Positions 8,046 to 22,608 of a stretch of DNA of 64,000 nucleotides are shown here, piece after piece. Origin of the DNA: JBQTII01 sp052387905 (GTDB lineage: Bacteria; Actinomycetota; Actinomycetes; Sporichthyales; Sporichthyaceae). The notes under the pieces were generated by a model that worked only from the letters and a program-made list of their open reading frames with translations, did not search any database and was not told where the DNA came from. Position numbers and translations under genes: made by a program. Each line of letters opens with the position of its first letter. Position 1 is the stretch's first letter. The stretch covers positions 1 to 64,000 of the forward strand of contig JBQTIR010000012.1 of assembly GCA_052387905.1 (NCBI GenBank), given 5' to 3'.

Positions 8046-9370
8046 GGACGCAGACCCCCCGGACCCGCCGGCTGCGCCGGGTCGGCGGGGCGTGTGTGGC
8101 CCTCGCGGGCCTGCTCGCCGCCTCGGTCGTCGTGATCGCCGGCCGCGCGGAGGCCGGTCCGACCGATGCTGTGCGCTACCCGGCCGGTGCCTCCACGACC
8201 CGGTTCACCGGCCTCGCCTTCGACGTGTGCGACGCGCCCCCGATCTCGACGATGCGCGCCTGGCGCGCCTCGCCCTACGACGCGATCGGTATCTACATCA
8301 GCGGTGAGCACCGGGCCTGCGACCAGCGCCTGCTCACCGCCGACTGGGTGCGCGAGGTGTCGATGATGGGCTGGCGGCTCATCCCCCTCGATGTCGGCAA
8401 GCAGGCCCCCTGCGCGGACAACAAGCGCCTGCGGGGCTTCAGCCGCGACCCCGCCAGGGCCCGCGCCCAAGGTCAACAGGCCGGTGCCGAATCGGTCGCG
8501 GCGGCAATGCGGCTCGGCCTGCTGCCCGGCAGCGCGCTCTACTCCGACATCGAATCGTTCCGCCGCTCCGACACCGAGTGTGCCCAAGCCGTGAGGTCCT
8601 ACCTGAGCGGTTGGACCTCCTCCCTACATCAGTCGGGCTACCTCGCTGGCGCCTACGGCAACCTCAACTCCTTGATCCGTGACTTGTCGGACAGTCACGG
8701 CGACCCGGATCACCTGCGCCTGGACGCGGTCTGGAGTGCGCAATGGAACGGCTCGGCGCGTCTGAGCCCCTGGTCGGGAGTCCCTGAGCAACAGTGGCAG
8801 AACGGTCAGCGCATCAAGCAGTTCCTCGGCGATCACCGGGAGACCCACGGCGGCCGCGCCTTGCTGATCGACAGCAACATCGTCGACGCCCCGGTGGCCA
8901 CCGTGCGCTGGACGCACAGCGTCGCCACTGCCTTCCCGGCGAGCACCCACAGCGCCCCCACCGCGACCTCGTCCATCGCGGGGTCGGTCCTGCCACAGAC
9001 CAGCGTGGACGTCATCTGCCGGATCCTCACCACGACGGGTACCTGGCACAAACTCACCTCCGGTGCCTACCTCCCGGCAGCGGCGCTCACCCCCCCAACG
9101 GGAATGCCCGTACTGCCGCCGTGCATGGTGGCGTTCCAGGTCCGACCCAAGGCTGCCTTCCACCGCCGCGGAGCTGACGTCTCGTCACCGTTCGTCCGCG
9201 CGCTCACCGCCGGCACCCTGGCCTGGATCGATTGCGAGAAGGCCGGCATGACCCGCGGCCGGTCCGGATTCTGGGGTCGCCTGGGCGGAGCCGGGTGGAT
9301 GTCCGGAGCGATCCTGGCCAGGCCCGAACCGTTCGGACGCTCCCCCGCGGTGCCCGCCTGCGACGGCTGA
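8042..9370 (+). CDS. Secreted DUF1906 (Rv2525c-like glycoside-hydrolase fold) protein
   Basis: This 442-residue protein starts at GTG 8042, overlapping the previous stop by four bases (GTGA), so it is translationally coupled to the NlpC-like protein. A signal peptide covers residues ~1-38. The TIM-barrel DUF1906 domain is recognisable from FDVCDAPPISTMRAW, AIGIYISG, GWRLIPLDVG, a YSDIE strand motif (acidic pair at the expected catalytic strand), GAYGN, and a C-terminal Trp/Gln-rich strand. The remainder (~285-442) is an SH3-like or accessory region with Cys pairs. Pairing with a peptidase suggests a joint role in wall remodelling; substrate unknown. Confidence 0.8.
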   Translation: MRTQTPRTRRLRRVGGACVALAGLLAASVVVIAGRAEAGPTDAVRYPAGASTTRFTGLAFDVCDAPPISTMRAWRASPYDAIGIYISGEHRACDQRLLTADWVREVSMMGWRLIPLDVGKQAPCADNKRLRGFSRDPARARAQGQQAGAESVAAAMRLGLLPGSALYSDIESFRRSDTECAQAVRSYLSGWTSSLHQSGYLAGAYGNLNSLIRDLSDSHGDPDHLRLDAVWSAQWNGSARLSPWSGVPEQQWQNGQRIKQFLGDHRETHGGRALLIDSNIVDAPVATVRWTHSVATAFPASTHSAPTATSSIAGSVLPQTSVDVICRILTTTGTWHKLTSGAYLPAAALTPPTGMPVLPPCMVAFQVRPKAAFHRRGADVSSPFVRALTAGTLAWIDCEKAGMTRGRSGFWGRLGGAGWMSGAILARPEPFGRSPAVPACDG

Positions 9371-9372
9371 CG

Positions 9373-10761
9373 TCAGCGAAGACCCTGCAGCCGCCGGGAG
9401 ACCGCGGCGTGGCGGGTGAGCATCTCGGGCAACGCCGGGTGGGTGGGGCGGTACTCGTCGATGACCAGGCGTCCGCCCACGATGGTCTGGCGCGCCGCGG
9501 CGGGACCGCACCGCAGCCAGGCCTCGACCGGGTCCGTGTGGGCGCCGGCGAAGGCCGGGCCGGTCTGCTCCCAGACGACGAGGTCCGCCGCGGCCCCGAC
9601 GCTCAACTGGCCGATCTCCCCCTCGCGGCCCAGGCACCGCGCACCGCCGCGGGTCCCCATCCACAACACATCACGGGCACTCATCGCCCCAGGCCCACCG
9701 AGCTGACGACCCATCAGCATCGCCATCCGCGCCTCCTGCCACAACGAGGCCGAATCGTTGGACGACGACCCGTCACATCCCAGCCCGACCGGTGAGCCGG
9801 CCGCGGTCAGCGCGCGCACCGGCGCGAGACCACCACCGCCGAGCAGGGCGTTCGAGCTCGGGCAGTGCGCGACCCCGACTCCGGCCGCGCCCAGACGGGC
9901 GATCTCCGCGGGGTTGGGATGAATGCAGTGCGCAACCCAGGTGCGGTCGCTGAGCCAGCCGAGGTCTTCGAACACCTCGACCGGGCGCGCACCGAAGCGC
10001 TCCCGGCAGAAGGCTTCCTCGTCGGGGTCCTCAGCCAGGTGGGTGTGCAGCCGGACGTCCAGGCGTGCGGCCAGTTCCGCGCTCTCGCGCATCAGAGCGG
10101 GATTGACGTTGAAGGGGGCGCAGGGCGCCAGGGCGACCCGGGTCATGGCCAGCGGGCTGCGGTCGTGGTGGACCCCGACGAGGCGCTCGCAATCGGCGAG
10201 CACCTCATCGTCGTCCTGCACGAGCACGTCCGGGGGCAGCCCGCCGTCCTTGGTCGACATCGTCATCGAGCCCCGGGTGCAGTGAAAGCGCAGGCCCACC
10301 TCGGCAGCCGCAGCGATCTGGGCCGACCAGAGGTCCCCACCGCCGCGCGGGGCGATGTAGAGGTGATCACTGGACGTGGTGGCCCCGCCCATCGCGAGTT
10401 CGACGGCTCCCACCCAGGTCGCCAGGTAGGAGGCCTCGGCATCGATCTGGGTCCAGTACGGGTAGAGCCCGACGAGCCAGCCGAACAGCCCCTTGTCGGT
10501 CACCGGCGCGAACGCCCGGGTGAGGTTCTGGAACAGGTGGTGATGGGTGTTCACCAGGCCCGGCGTCACCAGAGCGTCGCTCGCGTCGATCGTGCGCAGG
10601 GCCGGCGGGGGCGTCTCGGTCGAGGCGCCGAGGCTGCTGATCGCCCCACCGGTGATCGCGACCCAGCCCCCGAGCAGTTCACGGCGGGAGTCGTCGCAGG
10701 TGGCCAGCAGGCGGGCGTGGCGCACGAGCAGGTCCACGCGCGAGGCTGAATGGTTGGGCAT
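9373..10761 (-). CDS. 8-oxoguanine deaminase-type amidohydrolase
   Basis: This 462-residue metal-dependent amidohydrolase belongs to the atrazine/8-oxoguanine deaminase group. The metal ligands are visible: VNTHHHLFQ (His73 and His75 as HxH), LHTHLAE, VAHCIHP and the catalytic Asp in GLGCDGSSSND. The NTHHH.FQNLTRA stretch is characteristic of 8-oxoguanine deaminase, which converts 8-oxoguanine to urate plus ammonia in guanine salvage. Related hydroxyatrazine or guanine deaminases remain possible. It is transcribed alone, tail to tail with the DUF1906 gene (2-base gap). Its ATG is at 10761. Confidence 0.8.
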   Translation of the reverse strand: MPNHSASRVDLLVRHARLLATCDDSRRELLGGWVAITGGAISSLGASTETPPPALRTIDASDALVTPGLVNTHHHLFQNLTRAFAPVTDKGLFGWLVGLYPYWTQIDAEASYLATWVGAVELAMGGATTSSDHLYIAPRGGGDLWSAQIAAAAEVGLRFHCTRGSMTMSTKDGGLPPDVLVQDDDEVLADCERLVGVHHDRSPLAMTRVALAPCAPFNVNPALMRESAELAARLDVRLHTHLAEDPDEEAFCRERFGARPVEVFEDLGWLSDRTWVAHCIHPNPAEIARLGAAGVGVAHCPSSNALLGGGGLAPVRALTAAGSPVGLGCDGSSSNDSASLWQEARMAMLMGRQLGGPGAMSARDVLWMGTRGGARCLGREGEIGQLSVGAAADLVVWEQTGPAFAGAHTDPVEAWLRCGPAAARQTIVGGRLVIDEYRPTHPALPEMLTRHAAVSRRLQGLR

Positions 10762-11010
10762 CGACGGTGAGGCTACTGCGGAATCACGTTAGCCCGTTCA
10801 GGGCACACCGCGACGCCCTAAATGCCCTACTGTGCGTTATTTCCGCAGGTCAGCGACGTGCAGCGAGGCTTGTCGATGGAGTGTCGTCCTTGAAGGCAGG
10901 TGTCCCCCCTCCTAGATTCGCCCCTGTCGCGGGCAGGTGGGGGTCCCGATCGGCGCGGTGAGATCCGCGTCGGCCCCCGCATCGCACGCCCGTCACGAGA
11001 GGCGGCGTCG
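10762..11010. other. Divergent promoter gap, no gene
   Basis: This 249-bp gap lies between the divergent amidohydrolase and beta-helix genes. It is less GC-rich around 10780-10860. I see no hairpin terminator, operator or short gene. Confidence 0.5.
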
Positions 11011-13176
11011 ATGTCGAATCAGACCCTCCCCCGCGAGCGCGGTAGCGGGCTCCCCCGCGGTACCCGCGGTCTCGCCCTCGGCAGTGCGGGCGTGCTGTGC
11101 GCTTCCCTCGGTGTCGTCCTGGCGGCCACCCCCGCCAGCGCGGTCGACACCGCGCTGTTCGTGAGCCCGTCGGGAACCGCCAGCAGCAACTGCACGGCGA
11201 GCTCGCCCTGCAGCTTCGTCGGCCGGGCGCTGACCGTGGCCAACGGGCGCCCTGCGGGCGAAAACATCACGGTCAACGTGGCGGCCGGCATCTACACCGA
11301 GAGTGCGACCTCGAGCGAGGGGCTGCTCATCGCCCTGACCAACAGCCCGGCCTCGCTCACCATCAGGGGCGCGGCGGCGAACCAGACCACGATCAGGCCG
11401 GGCAATGACCGCCGGGTCGTGCGCGTCACCGGAGGCTTCCCGGTCCGCTTCGAAGGCGTCACCCTGACCGGTGGCAGCCTCCCCACCGCGGCGGCGGCCA
11501 TGCCCGGTGCGGCAGGTGGCGGCGTCCTGCTCACCGGATCCGGCCCCCTCACCATCGCGAAGTCCGTGGTGACCTCCAACCGCGCCGGCACCGGCGCCAG
11601 CGGCTCGGGCGGGGAGGACGGCGACAACGGCAGCTCCTCCGGAACCGCTGCGGCAGCGAACGGCGCGAACGCCCCCACCACGGGTCCGGATGCGCCCACC
11701 GCGGGGGCGGCCGGCGGCCAGGGCGGCGGCATCGCGGTCACCGGGACCGCAGACCTCACCATCATCGACAGCACGGTCTCGGGCAACACCGCCGGATCCG
11801 GCGGTACGGGGGGCAATGGCGGTGAAGGCGGCGACGGCGCCCGGAACACCGTGATGCCGGCCAGTGGCACCGGCGGCAACGGAGCACCCGGGGCCGCAGG
11901 CGGGGCCGGCGGGGCCGGCGGCGGCATTGCGTTCGCCGGCGGCACGCTGACCATCACCAACTCGACGATCGCCAACAACACCGCCGGGACCGGTGGCGTC
12001 GGCGGGGCGGGGGGCAAGGGCGGATCCGGCGCCGACGGCAACGCGGTCGTGAAGCCCGCGGGCGCCGGTGGTAACGGGGCGGGCGGCGGAACGGCCGGAG
12101 CGGCGGGAGATATCGGCGCCATCACCGTCACCGCCGGACGGGCGACGTTGACCCACGCCACCGTCGCGGGCAACTCAGGCGGCTTCGCCGCCGCCACCAG
12201 CGCGGGCGGTGCAGCGGGCACGAACGGCACCCCCTTCGCCGGGAACCTGCTGGACCCCGTGCCGGGTCCGCCGGTGGTGGCGGTGCCAACGGCCGGTGGC
12301 CCAGGGGTCGCAGGGGCCGTCTCCACGGTCAACGGGATGAGCCTGACCGCACCGGGAATCAGCCTCGAGGTGCGCAACTCGTTGGTGGCCAATCAGGCCG
12401 GCGCCCGCGCCAACTGCGCCGGTGGGGTCACCAGCGCCCTCACCACCGCCAGCGACGGAACCTGCGCCGGGGCAACTGCCAACGCGGCAGTCGCCAGCAA
12501 CCTCACGGCGTTGACCGACAACGGCGGCACGACGACCACGATTGGCTTCACCGGGGTCAACCCGGCGATCAACTCGGTGCCGGTCGCTTCGTGTCTGCCC
12601 ACCGACCAACGCAACCTGGCGCGCCCGGGCTTCACCGGGGCGACGACCTGCACCGCGGGGGCCTTCGAGCCGCAGATGCCGACCAACCCGTCGAACCCGA
12701 CGATCACGGCTACCGAGACCAGCGCGATCCCGAAGTCGGCGTTCGGCTTCTACCGCAGTGACGTGCGCGTCACCTTCACCTGCACCCCGGGGGCTACCCC
12801 CGGCAGCGGCACGATCGTGGAATGCCCATCGGCGCTCACCCTCTCGGGCAACGGGCTGAACCAGGGCGGCACCTTCACGACCCGGGACTCCCTCGGCCGA
12901 ACGGCCAGCGTCATGGTGGCGGTAGGTATCGACAAGAACCTGCCGACGCTGAAGTTCCGGGGCGCCAAGCAGGGCAAGACCTACAACAACCCCCGCGACA
13001 TCCGCTGCATCGCCTCGGACGCAATCTCCGGACTCGACGGAACGTGCAGCCTGGATGAGACCGAGCGCAGAGTCGGATCGAAGCGGCAGTTCGTCGAGGT
13101 CCGCTACACCTCCAGCGCGAAGGACCGCGCCGGGAACGTGCGGACCAAGTCGGGTTCGTACCGCTACAAGCGATGA
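11011..13176 (+). CDS. Large secreted Gly-rich beta-helix protein (paralogue 1)
   Basis: This 721-residue protein starts at ATG 11011 behind GAGAGG. A signal peptide covers residues ~1-42 (ATPASA end). The body is a right-handed beta-helix (pectate-lyase-like, coils such as LTIIDSTVSGNTA and LTITNSTIANNTA). It is interrupted by long Gly/Ala-rich PGRS-like loops. A CLPTDQRNLARPG...CTAGAFE motif matches the choice-of-anchor Q-type end of such helices. The C-terminal ~150 residues form a Cys-containing beta domain (FGFYRSDVRVTFTC ... DRAGNVRTKSG) shared with the next gene. No wall anchor is seen. The role is unknown; adhesion or matrix is plausible. Confidence 0.8.
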   Translation: MSNQTLPRERGSGLPRGTRGLALGSAGVLCASLGVVLAATPASAVDTALFVSPSGTASSNCTASSPCSFVGRALTVANGRPAGENITVNVAAGIYTESATSSEGLLIALTNSPASLTIRGAAANQTTIRPGNDRRVVRVTGGFPVRFEGVTLTGGSLPTAAAAMPGAAGGGVLLTGSGPLTIAKSVVTSNRAGTGASGSGGEDGDNGSSSGTAAAANGANAPTTGPDAPTAGAAGGQGGGIAVTGTADLTIIDSTVSGNTAGSGGTGGNGGEGGDGARNTVMPASGTGGNGAPGAAGGAGGAGGGIAFAGGTLTITNSTIANNTAGTGGVGGAGGKGGSGADGNAVVKPAGAGGNGAGGGTAGAAGDIGAITVTAGRATLTHATVAGNSGGFAAATSAGGAAGTNGTPFAGNLLDPVPGPPVVAVPTAGGPGVAGAVSTVNGMSLTAPGISLEVRNSLVANQAGARANCAGGVTSALTTASDGTCAGATANAAVASNLTALTDNGGTTTTIGFTGVNPAINSVPVASCLPTDQRNLARPGFTGATTCTAGAFEPQMPTNPSNPTITATETSAIPKSAFGFYRSDVRVTFTCTPGATPGSGTIVECPSALTLSGNGLNQGGTFTTRDSLGRTASVMVAVGIDKNLPTLKFRGAKQGKTYNNPRDIRCIASDAISGLDGTCSLDETERRVGSKRQFVEVRYTSSAKDRAGNVRTKSGSYRYKR

Positions 13177-13197
13177 CGGTCAGCGCACCGCGCAGGT

Positions 13198-13239
13198 GAG
13201 TGGAGGGCCACACCGGCATACGGGTGCGGCCCTCCACTC
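13198..13239 (+). terminator. Strong hairpin between beta-helix paralogues
   Basis: Two 17-base arms (13198-13214 and 13223-13239; GAGTGGAGGGCC...GGCCCTCCACTC) pair with a single mismatch around an 8-base loop. There is no T-tract, as is common in actinobacterial terminators. Confidence 0.65.
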
Positions 13240-13291
13240 GTACCGACCCACGCGGTGTGGCGCACGCGCACCGCACGCCGGGCCCGTTACG

Positions 13292-13311
13292 TTTGTTACT
13301 TCTGTGACAAA
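13292..13311. promoter_or_regulatory. Operator-like palindrome TTTGTTAC-TTCT-GTGACAAA
   Basis: The 8-base arms match at 7 of 8 positions around TTCT, in an AT-rich island 40 bases before the next start codon. A GTTAC also precedes it at 13286. The position suits a promoter-proximal operator; the factor is unknown. Confidence 0.4.
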
Positions 13312-13351
13312 AGAAGACTTGTGGGACTAACGGCTTCATCCGGAGGTACTG

Positions 13352-15481
13352 ATGACCGCGAACCAGCGATTTCCTCGCCACGCCAAGCCGAAGCAGCGCG
13401 GGCGGACCATGGCCGTGGGCTGCGCCGGGGCGATGACGGCGGCGCTCGTGGTGGGCACGGCTGAGCCGGCCCAGGCCGCCGCGGTGGGGCTTGCGGTGAG
13501 TGCGACCGGCAACGACGGCGCCGACTGCAGCGCGTCAGCCCCCTGCAAGACGCTGACCAGGGCCATCGCCCGCGCAGCAGGCTTCCCCGGGGACGCGGTC
13601 ACGATCAGTCTCGGCGCGGGGACCTTCAGCGAGAGCGGTACCCCGAGTGCGGTCACCGTCGCCTTCACCGCCGGCGCGCCGGCCTCGCTCACGATCGCCG
13701 GCGCCGGCGCCAATTCCACCATCGTGCGGCCGACCGAAACCGGGCGCCGCGTTCTCCACATCACCACCACGGTTCCGGTGACCTTGCGCGGCCTCACCCT
13801 CACCGCAGGCGTGCTGGCGGCCCAGTCGACTGGGACCGCCGGGGCACCCGGAAGTGCGGGCGGCGCCGGCGCGGCCGGCCTGTCCGGTGGCGGCATCCTG
13901 TCCACCGGTGGAGCCCTGACGCTGGACCGAGTCATGGTGCTCGGCAACGCCGCAGGTTCGGGCGGGGCGGGCGGCACCGGCGGCGCCGCCCGCGCAGGTT
14001 CGCTGCTGGGCGGTGGTGGACCCGCAGGAGCGGGCGGGGCCGGTGGCGTCGGTGGATCCGGCGGCGGTATCGCCTATGCCGGCAGCGGCAACCTGGTCCT
14101 GCTGGGCAGCACGATCGCCAACAACCGCGCCGGCTCCGGTGGTGCCGGTGGTTCCGGCGCCACCGGAGGCGGGGCGGGCGGTGCCGGTGCCAGCGGGGGC
14201 GACGGCGGAGGGGTGGCCTTCACCCCGACGAGCAGCGCGGTGACCTTCACCGCCAGTGATTCCACGATCGCCGCCAACGTCAGCGGTGCCGGTGGCAAGG
14301 GCGGAACCGGGGGGAACGGCACGAGCGCCAGCGGGCCGCTCGGTGGTTCACCGGGCGCCGGTGGGGCAGCGGGCGGCGGCGGCAACAGCGGGACGGGCGC
14401 CGGACTGCATCTTCGCGCACCTGGCGCGAGCACCCTCACTCACGTCACCGTCGGAGCCAACACGATCGGCGCGGTCGGCCTCGCCGGTACACCGGGGTCG
14501 GGCGGCGCCGCCGGGGGCGGGCTGCTCGGCGGCGGCGGTCAGGCCGGTGCGGACGGCGCCAGCGCCGCGGCTGGCACCTCCCCCAACGCAGCGAGCCTGA
14601 CCAGAACCGGCCCGCTCACCCTACGAGCATCCCTGCTCGCCGGATCGCCAGCCTCGTGCGCGGGCGCCGGAACCATCACGGTCGAACGCTCGGTGGCGGC
14701 CGACGCCTCGTGCTTCGCCGCGGGACCCTTTGCGATCGTCGATCCCGGGGCCGGCGCCTTGGGTGGGCTCGCCCAGAACGGCGGCCCGACGGCAACCGTG
14801 ATTCCCTCGCCCGGCAACCCCGCCATCGGAGCCATTCCGGGTAACTCCGGACTATGCAGCGGCAGCGACCAGCGCGGCACGGTCCGCCTGATCACCGGCC
14901 GGACGGCCTGCACTGCCGGCGCGGTCGAGGCAGGGCCGGTCAGCACCACCACGCCCTCCGTCCCCTCCACCCCGAGCACCCCGTCGGGACCGGTGGCACC
15001 TGGAGCCCCGCCCAAGCTCACGGTCGATTTTTCGAGCAAGCACCCCCGGACCTCCTTCGGGTGGTTCCGCTCGAACGTCACCGCAAAGTTCACCTGCGTC
15101 GCCGGGGCCTCCCCCATCGTGACCTGCCCCAAGCCGTTGACCTTCAGCAAGAACGGCGCCAAGCAGGGCGCCACCATCACCGTCAGCGACACCGCGGGTC
15201 GCAAGACCTCAATCCGGCTTCAGAACATCAACATCGACAAGAACTCCCCGAAGCTGACCATCAACGGCGTCAAGAGCGGGAAGACCTACCCCGCCGCACA
15301 GCGCATCACCTGCAAGGCCAAGGACAAGCTCTCGGGCCTGGTGCAGAAGTGTGCCCTGACCGGTAAGGCGAAACTGGTCGGGTCGAACAAGACCCTGGTT
15401 CGGGTCGACTACCTGGCCAGGGCCGTGGACAAGGCCGGCAACGTCACGACGAAGAAGGGCTTCTACATCTACCGCCGCTGA
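13352..15481 (+). CDS. Large secreted Gly-rich beta-helix protein (paralogue 2)
   Basis: This 709-residue protein starts at ATG 13352 behind GGAGG. The signal peptide ends near AQAAA. It has the same architecture as the gene before it: CSASAPCKTLTRAI entry, beta-helix coils (LVLLGSTIANNRAG, TFTASDSTIAANVSG), PGRS-like Gly/Ala loops, a CSGSDQRGTVR end motif, a Pro/Thr/Ser linker, then the same C-terminal domain (FGWFRSNVTAKFTC ... DKAGNVTTKKG). The C-terminal domains are clearly homologous, so this is a tandem duplication. A separate promoter region with a palindrome suggests independent control. Confidence 0.8.
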   Translation: MTANQRFPRHAKPKQRGRTMAVGCAGAMTAALVVGTAEPAQAAAVGLAVSATGNDGADCSASAPCKTLTRAIARAAGFPGDAVTISLGAGTFSESGTPSAVTVAFTAGAPASLTIAGAGANSTIVRPTETGRRVLHITTTVPVTLRGLTLTAGVLAAQSTGTAGAPGSAGGAGAAGLSGGGILSTGGALTLDRVMVLGNAAGSGGAGGTGGAARAGSLLGGGGPAGAGGAGGVGGSGGGIAYAGSGNLVLLGSTIANNRAGSGGAGGSGATGGGAGGAGASGGDGGGVAFTPTSSAVTFTASDSTIAANVSGAGGKGGTGGNGTSASGPLGGSPGAGGAAGGGGNSGTGAGLHLRAPGASTLTHVTVGANTIGAVGLAGTPGSGGAAGGGLLGGGGQAGADGASAAAGTSPNAASLTRTGPLTLRASLLAGSPASCAGAGTITVERSVAADASCFAAGPFAIVDPGAGALGGLAQNGGPTATVIPSPGNPAIGAIPGNSGLCSGSDQRGTVRLITGRTACTAGAVEAGPVSTTTPSVPSTPSTPSGPVAPGAPPKLTVDFSSKHPRTSFGWFRSNVTAKFTCVAGASPIVTCPKPLTFSKNGAKQGATITVSDTAGRKTSIRLQNINIDKNSPKLTINGVKSGKTYPAAQRITCKAKDKLSGLVQKCALTGKAKLVGSNKTLVRVDYLARAVDKAGNVTTKKGFYIYRR

Positions 15482-15488
15482 TCTGGAG

Positions 15489-21056
<5,568 letters not shown>

Positions 21057-21215
21057 CGGCGTCCCTTCCGCGTAGCACCAGCAGCGCAGCACGCTGGAAT
21101 CGCAGGCCTGCAATCTTCCCGAAACCCTATGGCCCCCCGCCCCTGATCCGCGCCCGCCCGGGGGGCGGGAGAATCGAGGCGTTCCCCACGTCCACCCGAG
21201 CTGACGAGGTCTGTT

Positions 21216-21989
21216 GTGCGCACGCTCTTCGTGATCGGCATCGGGGCCGGTGACCCCGACCACTTGACCCTGGGCGCTGTTGCCGCGCTGAGCAGGCTCG
21301 ATGTGGTGTTCGTGATCGACAAGGGCGAGGCATCCGGCGAGCTGGTCCAGCTCCGCGAACAGATGTGCGCCGACCACATCCAGCGGCCCTACCGGGTGGT
21401 CACGGCCACCGACCCCTCCCGCAACCGCGCCCTGGACAACGCGCAAGCGGTGTACACCGGAGCGGTGAGCGACTGGTACGACGCTCGGGCCGGCGTGTTC
21501 GAGCAGATGTTCACCGACTCCTGGGGCAACGCGGAGACCGGCGGGATCTTGGTCTGGGGCGACCCCGCGCTGTACGACTCGACCTTGCGGGTGCTGGAGC
21601 GGGTGCGCGGCCGGGGTGCGGTGTCATTCGAGGTCGAGGTGATCCCCGGTATCACCTCGATCCAGGCCCTGGCCGCGCGGCATAAGATGACCCTGACCGG
21701 CCTGGGGGCGCCGGTCCACGTGACGACAGGGCGGCGGTTGTCCGCGGGGATGCCGGCCGATCTCGATGACGTCTGGGTGATGCTGGACGGCCGGGAAGCC
21801 TTCGCCGAGCTCCCGGACACCGACCTGGACATCCATTGGGGTGCCTACGTCGGGATGGCGGACGAGTTGCTGATCGCCGGGGACCTTCAGGCGTGCAAGG
21901 ACGAGATTGTGGCTTTGCGGCAGGAAGCCCGGGCCCGCAAGGGCTGGATCATGGACAGCTACCTCCTGCACCGGCGGCGCGCTCCGTAG
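21216..21989 (+). CDS. cobF: Precorrin-6A synthase (deacetylating) CobF
   Basis: This 257-residue SAM-dependent tetrapyrrole methylase starts at GTG 21216 with GACGAGG upstream. GIGAGDPDHLTLGAV is the family's first glycine-rich motif, and GGILVWGDPALYDSTLR and VEVIPGITSIQALAAR are the second and third. CobF methylates C1 of precorrin-5 and releases acetate, a step found only in the oxygen-dependent pathway. It heads the + strand cob genes and is divergent from the carboxylase. A hairpin follows its stop, so it may be a separate transcript from the next genes. Confidence 0.92.
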   Translation: MRTLFVIGIGAGDPDHLTLGAVAALSRLDVVFVIDKGEASGELVQLREQMCADHIQRPYRVVTATDPSRNRALDNAQAVYTGAVSDWYDARAGVFEQMFTDSWGNAETGGILVWGDPALYDSTLRVLERVRGRGAVSFEVEVIPGITSIQALAARHKMTLTGLGAPVHVTTGRRLSAGMPADLDDVWVMLDGREAFAELPDTDLDIHWGAYVGMADELLIAGDLQACKDEIVALRQEARARKGWIMDSYLLHRRRAP

Positions 21990-22021
21990 TTTGTTGCCGC
22001 ACCGCGCTCCCGCTGTCGAGC

Positions 22022-22040
22022 GCGCGGGCGGCGCCCGCGC
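22022..22040 (+). terminator. GC hairpin after cobF
   Basis: GCGCGGGC and GCCCGCGC form a perfect 8-bp stem with a 3-base loop, 33 bases past the cobF stop and followed by TTCC. It is a plausible terminator or attenuator. The rest of the gap 21990-22215 shows no gene. Confidence 0.5.
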
Positions 22041-22215
22041 TTCCGCGGTCACCGCCGGCCCGATGACCACCGATGAGCCGGTCGGGTCACCTCGGCGCCT
22101 GGGGGCAGTCGTCCGCGGGGGCCAGAAGTGCCGGCGATCTGGGCGCGGCGTCGGGTTCGCCGTGGGAGCGGAATAGATTGCGCGGGTGTCTGGACGGGTC
22201 AGGAAGGCGTCGCAC

Positions 22216-22608
22216 GTGTTGTCTTTGGATGATCCGGCGGTCCAGGAGTTCTGGGCAGAGCGGCACCTGTGCACGTTGACGACGTTGCGTGCGGACGGCC
22301 GCCCGCATGTCGTGCCGGTCGGGGCGACGTTGGACGCCCCGGCGGGGCTGGCGCGGGTGATCGCGTCGCGGTCCTCGCTCAAGATCCGCTATGTGAGCGC
22401 GGCCGGTGCGACCGGCGCCCCGGTGGCGATCTGCCAGGTCGACGGGCGGCGCTGGGCCACCGTCGAGGGCATCGCGACCGTGGCCGAGGACCGTGAGTCC
22501 GTCGCGGAGGCCGAGCGGCGTTATGCGTTGCGGTATCGCGAGCCTCGGGAGAATCCGGAGCGGGTTGTCCTGCTGGTCCGGATCGACCGGATGCTGGGGA
22601 ACACGTGA
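22216..22608 (+). CDS. PPOX-family F420-dependent reductase, Rv2074-like
   Basis: This 130-residue split-barrel FMN/F420-binding fold protein is described from GTG 22216, because AGGAAGG lies 8 bases upstream and homologues begin here. GTG 22186 would add ten residues and has no ribosome site. ERHLCTLTTLRADGRPHVVPVG, QVDGRRWATVEG, AERRYALRYR and NPERVVLLVRI closely follow M. tuberculosis Rv2074 as I recall it. Rv2074 is an F420-dependent biliverdin reductase encoded beside cobK-cobM-cobL. Here the gene sits between cobF and cobL, and its stop overlaps cobL by four bases, so it is co-translated with the corrin pathway. A tetrapyrrole substrate is therefore likely but inferred. Confidence 0.82.
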   Translation: MLSLDDPAVQEFWAERHLCTLTTLRADGRPHVVPVGATLDAPAGLARVIASRSSLKIRYVSAAGATGAPVAICQVDGRRWATVEGIATVAEDRESVAEAERRYALRYREPRENPERVVLLVRIDRMLGNT

